DNA of 64,000 nt from Escallonia rubra (Eukaryota > Streptophyta > Magnoliopsida > Escalloniales > Escalloniaceae): contig JAVXUO010002880.1 of NCBI GenBank assembly GCA_033065855.1, positions 1-64,000 of the forward strand, written 5' to 3'. The position numbers and the translations under genes are program-made. Below the pieces are notes generated by a model, which was not told the origin of the DNA, ran no database searches, and saw only the letters and a list, made by a program, of their open reading frames with translations. Shown here one piece after another: positions 57,227 to 64,000 of the stretch; within the stretch, counting starts at the first letter, position 1, and the number at the start of each line of letters is the position of its first letter.

Positions 57227-58450
57227 TTTTACATGTTTCTTTGCACGTACGTGGTTCAATTAAGCCCAAGATCATTTGCACAAGTAATTGTGAGATTGAC
57301 TTCTAATTGTCAACAACACGCATGAAGCACGTTGCAGCAAACAAAAGAAAATTGAAAAGCGGGACAGTAAAGTAAGCGTTGCATGTGAGGCTCCAGGTCT
57401 CCGATCCATACCAGATACATGCTTCTATAAAAACTAGGCTTAAAGGCTTCCATGTGTTTGTACATATAAGCTCCTTGGAGTTTATGTCGATCGCTTTGAG
57501 TTGTCCGAATACGCGTATGGGTTATGGTTTTCTTAGTGCATGGGTTATGGTTTTCTTAGTGCTTATAGTCGTAGGCGATCAAATATATATTATGTTAATG
57601 AAGTTCTTAAAGTTAAAGAAAAGTGTCATCCAAGTCCAATAATTTGGAGAAAGACATTGTCTTCGAGGGTCAGAAATAATGCTCGAGGACAATGCCATGC
57701 ACGCCTCTTCCAATTCAACAACTCCGTCTCTGCTTGAATTTTACAACATGAACTAGTTCTAATCTCGCGTGTCGCCTAAGGTACCGATGTGTGCTAAGTA
57801 TGAAAATACTCATTAAGTTACATCTAATCAATTCTAACAAAGTAAATAACAGCAATAACAATTAAAATCTCCATAATAAGTTTATTTCTACCTCTCCACC
57901 ATAATTATTCTTGTCTACTGCTTATATTTTTGTTAAAGTTTAGTAAATAGTATCATTAGTGGAATAATGTAAGCAAAAAGGATATCCAAAGAATTCCAAA
58001 GTTGGTCAAAACATTACCTAATTCTTTTTATAACAAATAGCGACCAATAAAAAATCCTAAAAAAATTGGAGTGTAGAACTATTCAACTCAAAAAGAAAAT
58101 CGCTGAAGTTCTTGGATTCAAAAAGAAGGGGAAAACATGATAATATCACATGAACAAAGGGAAGAAAGAATTATACTACAATCCGATAACATAAGTGAAA
58201 CCATCCAAAAGTCAGGAAATTATCAAAGATCCATGTATCAAAATTTGGTGTGTTTGAAACAGATTTTAGATTTTAGATTTCAATTTTTGTTTTTGTTTTC
58301 AGAAAAACCAAAACCTCTTTCAATTTTCTATTTTTACAAAACTTATGGGTTATTTGATAATAGTTTTGTATAACTGCTTTTTACTTTTGTTTTTCTTTTC
58401 AATTTTTCCTCTCTTCTCTCTTCTATTTTCCTCTTTTCTTTCTTTCACTT
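57227..58450. other. Unassigned AT-rich DNA
   Basis: No gene was recognised. A 27 bp direct duplication (ATGGGTTATGGTTTTCTTAG.. at 57517 and 57540) is present. Bases 58250-58370 resemble the GTTTGAAAC/TTTGATAAT MITE ends but were not delimited. Confidence 0.4.
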
Positions 58451-58454
58451 TCAG

Positions 58455-58580
58455 ATTGTTACATTGAGTATTTGAGATTGCTGATTGAGATATGTGACCT
58501 AATTGGATTGTTGATGGAGATATGTGATCAACTTAGATTGTTGATCGAGATATGTGACCTAATTGGATTGAGATTGTCTT
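58455..58580. repeat. Three tandem units of about 36 bp
   Basis: Units carry GATTGTTGATxGAGATATGTGA followed by CCTAATTG or TCAACTTA. They open a short frame without known protein similarity. Confidence 0.7.
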
Positions 58581-59138
58581 GTGAACCAATCAATTTGAGA
58601 GTAAATTCATTTTTGATTGCTGAACAATATCCAAAAACTTTGCAATTTAAAATCTACAACAAAAACAAGGTAACCACCTTGGAGCACGTACACTAAGAAG
58701 ACAAAATTCATTCGGTCCAAATGAGGATAACCAGATTAAGTGGTTTTTAAGAAACTCGTCTGAAATACAAGTGTCTATATCACTGGTCTAGCTTACATCT
58801 AGATACTGAAAATAAACTCTTGCTATAGTAAGTATAATGTAGGGCTTTGTTAGTGTTTTGGGGTGAATTTTAGATACTAGCGAGTACAGATTCAACTCCT
58901 AATATTGTTGGGTTACATAGGGTATCTCTGTTTAAAAGCAAGAGTCACAAAGCAAGGTACACCAAAAGAACCAAATGGTACAGCTCCTTAAAACATGAGA
59001 TTACTTTGACAGAAGCCGCCCCTAGACTTTATCTTTAACACGAAATGCAATTGAACATGTAGTAAGATAAAAAAAAAAAACATTGATAATTTTACTTTAG
59101 ATCTGAACTAAAAAACTTTATTGAAACAATCAAATTTA
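58581..59138. other. Unassigned AT-rich DNA
   Basis: Nothing recognisable was found. Confidence 0.4.
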
Positions 59139-59567
59139 CAGTGCGTTTGGATGAAGAATTTCAAATTATTTTGTATTTCAAAATCTATTCATTTTGAAAT
59201 TCGTTGATTTACAAATTTATGGAATTACAAATATTGTGTTTAGGTAATTTTGTAGATTGAATATTTTATATGTGGATTTATATTTGAAAATTTGAAACTA
59301 GATAATTTAATAGTGTATAGGTACAAATTAGTGAGAGAGAGCATCTCTTTTTTTTATATGGAAGAAATTACCTAAAATAATGGAAACTCTTTTCATGGAA
59401 GGGATTTGACAAATAACTTTTAGCACACCAAATTTCCTTTCCAAATCCCTCCTAGAATTTGATAAATCCATCTTATCAGTATCCAAATGAAAAATTTTAA
59501 ACAATGTATTTCAAAATCCTCTATGAAAGTGAAATCTCCAGTTCAATTACCTCATCCAAACACACTG
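59139..59567. mobile_element. MITE with CAGTGNGTTTGGATGA ends
   Basis: The left end is CAGTGCGTTTGGATGAAGAA and the right end in reverse is CAGTGTGTTTGGATGAGGTA. Both are followed by ATTTCAAAAT-type subterminal repeats. The element is 429 bp and AT-rich, with no clear target duplication. A hAT-type MITE is likely. Confidence 0.65.
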
Positions 59568-59868
59568 CTCTTAGTGTAAATTTCTTTTTCAATTACAAAG
59601 AAAAAAAAGAAGGCGCATTAGGTCTTTACTAATAAGAAAAGTAACTATGTCTTACAAATATTACCCGCTCAGAATAAAAGAAAACAGTTCAAATAAACAG
59701 TAACTTTAAACATCAATATGTCACGTAATGTGTATCTTTCTCAAGTAAACCTAAATTAACTAATTGCACATCACATTAGGTAATTAAAAATTTGATATAG
59801 TTGTTTACGAGTTAGGTAACCGTTCAAACTTGCCCATTTACTTGAGCTGGAGCTTGTTTGGTCATTTA

Positions 59869-60708
59869 GGGTGTGTTTGATAACACAATTAAGCACTTAA
59901 AACTTAAATTTTTTAATGATTTTCAATTAAGTGCGTTTGATAATGCTAAATCTTCTATCACTTTAAAAATTAATTCCTACTAAAAATAGACTAAAATTTT
60001 AAGTCAGTGTGGACTTACTTAATGCTGATCACATAATTCTAAGTGAAATAGTTAAAATTTATTTAACATATTTTTACTTAAAAAATAATTATCACCACGA
60101 TGTCACCTCAATTAATTTGCTGGCAACACCGCCTCCACCAGAATACAACCACCACCACAACCATTATTTTCTTTTGCTACCACCACCACAATTGCCACGA
60201 CCTAGCCACTATACCACTACCGACACCACCACAAGGACACCGCCACCTCTACCATACCGTCGCTGTTGTCACCACGTCCATTTCCCCAAAAATCATCTAA
60301 AGATTCATCACACTACAACCACTGACTGTCATGTTGCCACCTATCGTTATCATCACAATTACCAACACCACGTCTTCACGCTTCATTACTGCCACCATTG
60401 ACACATTTTTGCCGCCTCCGCCACCACCACCACAATTACTACTCCATCGTCACTGCCACCACCACTACCAACACATTTTAGCGCCCCCCCCCCCCCCCCC
60501 CCCAAACGTTATAAAGTATATAAACAAATGCATAATTTTGGTAAAAAAGGATAAATTTGTAAATAAATAATTTTCAGACATATGCTTTTGGTTTACCAAA
60601 CATGTTAACTTATTTTTCAGTAAAAATTTAGTCGCTTAAAGTTTTCAGTTTTATAAATTCAATGCTTAACTTTCTCATCACTTGAATTTCAGTTTTATCA
60701 AACAGCCT
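59869..60708 (-). mobile_element. MITE-like element with GGGnnTGTTTGA ends, copy 2
   Basis: This is the reverse-oriented relative of 19389-20225. It begins GGGTGTGTTTGATAACACAA and ends ATCAAACAG, with a CCACCA-rich interior and the landmark AAAAATCATCTAAAGATTCA matching copy 1 in reverse. It contains a C homopolymer at 60486-60503. No transposase is present. Confidence 0.6.
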
Positions 60709-60892
60709 CGACTTGATTGTTCAACTATGACAGTACAATAGAGTATTATCTTATTCAATAGTTTAGTTGCTCTGACTGGCTTGTGGTACAAAATTGGTTG
60801 ATTTTGAGGGCTTTATTGCCTTAGTATATATGATCGAGTGAATGTTAACGTTCCAAAAATTTCGAGATGTTTTAAAAAATTCTGGGATGTTA

Positions 60893-63125
60893 CAAGTTCA
60901 TATGGGCGTTCATTTTGTAAACGCTCAGGTGCGTGCCCTTATGTGAAAATGAATATTTTATGGTGCACGGGCGTGTCATGTTCTGACGACTACGACGTGT
61001 GAAAACATATATAGTTTCTAAATAATTAAATGGTCTAGAGTTTGGAGAATTGTGCTTAATCTAACTTCTTTCAAATGATATATATATATATGATGACTTA
61101 AGAATCTACTCATTATTCTTTTGGCCTAAAATTTTAAGATTTTTTGGGTACTGTTTACTTCAAGTTTGACAAGTTACTTTAAGTTAAGATAAAATGTAAA
61201 ATACACCCTCTTTTAGTTTAATTGTAATATGTGCGGGACCTATTAGGTTGTTAGGTAGCTCGTCATTACTTTGACCTTAGCGGTCATATATAATAAAGTT
61301 TACGGAAATTTCGTGACTTTCTGTCTGTTAGTTTTGTCCTTGGACAGCTGGAAAACTCTATAATTTTTATTATCAATGCAATTTCCCTACTTAGTAATGA
61401 AAAAATTTGCATGTGCTATCACTGGACCGTTGCTTATGACCTACGAAATGAAAGGTAAAACAAGTGAAGGTGATTAAGAAACGTACTTCTCTTTATCGTC
61501 GCGCTTACTTTATCTCTCCACTCTAAGAGTTAAGGTCCACTTGGTTAGAAAATTCGGAAGTTAAATTCTTATCAAACATGGTTGAACCAAACTGGCATCC
61601 TTTGGAGATAAAATTCAATTGCCAAGAAAAAATCAGTGTTAGCATAGAATACCTTATGTACTTTTTTTCTTCGTAGAAAAATGTTGGTTGCAACCTAAAT
61701 TGTAGGAAGAGCCTTACAACCAAGTACAACGGCGAATGATAAAGAGTTACTAAGTACTAACACAGCCCCAACGTTTAACTCACGTTCCTCGCAAATAGGT
61801 ATTCTCGAGAACTTGATTTTGACCGTTGCATCAGTTTGTTACAGAATTACGATACCAGCTAACGCTGGTAGGCAAACGCGGGGACATAGAAAGCAAGGTA
61901 TGCCCCTCTTTTCTAACGATAGATTCGTAATAGGATGAAGCCAATTTTGGGTCTCATGGTATCATCGATTGCCCGTCAAGATGATGGACATTCTAATTTC
62001 TGAAGCTATATATGTTAGTTAAACAAAACTGGAAAAAACACGTACCTTGCATTCTCCATTAGCGCAATTCGCTGATTTTAAGAGAAGATAAACAGATTCT
62101 CTTTGGATTGTAGACCTAAACCAGAGAAAACAATTGCAATATTTTCAATCGCTTTTTTGTAATTTCATTAAAGCCATTGGCATGCCAATTTCTAGTCGTT
62201 CATAATTATATATAGATTACATGGTTACGGAAAGGAAAAAAAAGTTAGGTAAAAGGGCGTAAAAGAATCAGTGTCTGAACAGATGACCTTCGTTATCACA
62301 TCTGTATCGACTTGTAGAGTAGAGTATTATACTGTCACATATTTGGCTAGGAAGCGGTGAATAGAACCAAGTGCCACCACAAACGGGCTGTTCCTCCCTT
62401 TCTGCATGTAAAGATGGTTGAGCACCACATGCTGAGGTCTTGAAGAAGGTGCGGAATCTCCATGTGGGATGCTGGAACGTTTAGTAGTGTCATTTGTAGA
62501 TGTGGAGGAACAAATGGTGGCTCCTTTGCATAGTCCTCGGCCCCAAGTTGCAAGAAGTTGTAGCTCGAGTCCGGGGACTGGGGAGGTTCGAAGCCAGAAA
62601 TGCTTTTGACATCTTCTGGAACATATTCCTGCTACATTGGTGCAACAATTAGAGACTGTGACCATCAAGTGGTTATTTGTCTAGATTATACATTCTCAGA
62701 ATGCAGTCCGATCCATCCGCATCCCCATCCCCACCCCACCCCCCTTACCCCCACGTGCATCTCGCCCCACCAAAAAAAAAAAAATCATAAAGAAAGCAGC
62801 AAAAATAACAAAAACGGACAGCCACGGAATAAGTTACATCGATGAAATATACAAGAGGGGCGAAAGGGCGCGGGCGATGAGCATTTTTTTTTTATCTTTC
62901 GCCAAATAAACTCTAAGTTGAAATATACAGCAAAAAGGAACGACGATATTTAGTACGATCAAACTAATTCAGCTGTGAATTCAGAAGTGTCCTGATAGAA
63001 CCAAATGTGCATACACTAATTTCTTGACCTGAATGGCTTTTTTTTCTTTGCTTATGGATTAAAGCAAGAGCCTGTCCAGCGGCCTTCAACGGGCTCAAGA
63101 GAAGGAAATGCACCAACCTTTACCC
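60893..63125. repeat. Block A, copy A3 (most complete)
   Basis: It parallels A1 from GTTCATATGGGCGTTCATTT through TTAGCGGTCATA, CTAACGCTGGTAGGCAAACG, the SnRK1 beta exon and finally CCTGTCCAGCGGCCTTCAAC. It is longer than A1 mainly because it retains the full SnRK1 beta last-exon segment and the 200 bp between it and the upstream spacer. Confidence 0.88.
62327..62628 (-). pseudogene. SnRK1 beta-subunit last-exon pseudogene (A3 copy)
   Basis: The minus strand opens after an acceptor-like GTAGCAG with [20 protein letters not shown], then [20 protein letters not shown] and HMEIP. It continues in another frame with [20 protein letters not shown] and [17 protein letters not shown]. This is the ASC domain of the plant SnRK1/AMPK beta subunit, which binds the kinase alpha and gamma subunits. 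The indel after HMEIP and an early stop after KYVTV, where family members continue about 9 residues, show that it is dead. Upstream exons are absent from the window. Confidence 0.9.
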
Positions 63126-63270
63126 CATTATTAGCAATTGAATACTCTTTTCCCAAGAAACCGCCAATCCTTCACCTATTTGTATCCCTGATATAGTATC
63201 ATTATTAAGACCATGTGATTAAACATCAACGGTGCCATATGAAAGGAGTAGTGTCAAATGCTGGAAAACT

Positions 63271-63745
63271 AAGGTTCTGTTTGAAAACTATTTGGTTGTC
63301 AGTTTTTTCTCAAATTTTGTAAACTAGAGAAAAAAAATGCGTTTGGCACACAGTTTTCGTTTTTTTTTTTCCTTCAGTTTTGAAAACTAATTTCTAAAAT
63401 ATGGTTGTTTTTTAAAACTCTTATTTTTGAGTTTTGGGTTTCCAGTTTTGAGACCTCCCCCCCCCCCCCCCCCCCCCAACCGCCACAGCCACGGCCCGCC
63501 ACCGGCTGCAGGCCACCGTCACAGGTCACCGCCACGCCCCACCTCCGCGATCGCAACCACCACTAAAGAAAAAACTTAAAATAAAAATTGGGTAATCAAA
63601 CACCCAAAAGAAAAAAAACTCAAAATAAAAATTAAGTTATCAAACACCTATTTATTTTTGTGAAAAGTAAAAACTAAACTAATTTTGGTTTTTATTTTTT
63701 TGAAAATAAAAAATCAAAAATAAAAATGATTTCAAAGAGATCCTC
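63271..63745. mobile_element. MITE-like element with TTTGAAAAC ends
   Basis: The left end is AAGGTTCTGTTTGAAAACTA and the right end in reverse is AGGATCTCTTTGAAATCATT. The interior has a C homopolymer (63458-63477) and a GCCACC-rich part resembling 56030-56130 in reverse. A related partial copy begins at 63872 and runs off the window. Confidence 0.5.
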
Positions 63746-63871
63746 ATTTTTTTGTCATTAATCCTATGTATACTCAAGGTGGGCAGAGGTATCAGCTTAG
63801 AAGCCAAATAAGGACCATCATCAACGCTTGTGCTCAGATTTTGGTATCTCAAGCCTGCATTTAAAACACTT

Positions 63872-64000
63872 AGGCTCTGTTTGACAGAGTTTTTTTTTTT
63901 TTGTCTTCAGTTTTTAAAGAGCAATTTTTAAAAAGCAGTTTAATTTTTTTTTTTACAAAAACAAGTAGGTGTTTGATAACCCTTTTTTTTTAGTTTTTTT
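63872..64000. mobile_element. Partial MITE-like element at the right edge
   Basis: It begins AGGCTCTGTTTGACAGAG and shares TTTACAAAAACAAGTxGGTG and TTTGATAACC with the start of the 55852 element. It is truncated by the window end. Confidence 0.5.

Overview
This is nuclear DNA from a flowering plant, most likely a eudicot. The evidence is spliced genes with GT..AG introns, a plastid FLN2-type pfkB protein, a mitochondrial-type HPPK/DHPS, plant cytosolic sulfotransferases, SnRK1 beta-subunit exon fragments, and a dense layer of plant transposable elements (Copia and Gypsy LTR elements, L1- and RTE-type LINEs, hAT, MULE, CACTA and Stowaway elements). No rRNA, tRNA, CRISPR array or bacterial-style operon was seen.

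Gene-rich left arm (1-15.6 kb): four ordinary host genes. The 5' part of FLN2 (minus strand, exons 1-3; the rest lies beyond the left edge) is divergent from folK-folP (plus strand), with a shared 1.2 kb promoter that carries a MULE-like inverted-repeat element. An RRM protein gene (minus, 3 exons) and a cytochrome b5 gene (minus, 3 exons, with a 5.2 kb first intron holding a LINE fragment and decayed tandem repeats) follow. Exon junctions were checked for reading phase by hand, and each gene gives one continuous protein of family-typical length as far as the window reaches.

Repeat-rich middle (15.6-27.7 kb): transposons with readable target-site duplications (TSDs), a Copia gag fossil, a CACTA end, an LTR-like sequence holding a hairpin, and the first copy of a recurrent block (A1) that contains a SnRK1 beta-subunit exon.

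Sulfotransferase cluster (27.7-63.1 kb): one intact single-exon sulfotransferase gene (27827-28819), a 3'-only pseudogene (52735-53127) and an inverted pseudogene (54561-55675). The inverted pseudogene contains a 232 bp near-perfect palindrome made from its own coding sequence. Copies of the downstream block A lie at 23.6-25.4, 29.0-30.5 continued at 43.8-44.1, 54.06-54.34 (inverted) and 60.9-63.1 kb, so the locus grew by repeated segmental duplication. Block A2 is split by a nested LTR structure: an older solo LTR (30513-43829 in all) interrupted by a young 11.3 kb gag-only Gypsy element (32499-43767). Both are flanked by clear 5 bp TSDs.

The intact genes serve unrelated housekeeping or specialised roles (plastid transcription, folate synthesis, RNA processing, ER electron transfer, PAPS-dependent sulfation), and no joint pathway is implied. 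The most unusual feature is the inverted duplication inside the sulfotransferase pseudogene, which resembles the proposed birth of a microRNA or siRNA locus from its own target family. Most LTR, MITE and repeat boundaries were read by eye; percent identities are impressions, not computed values.
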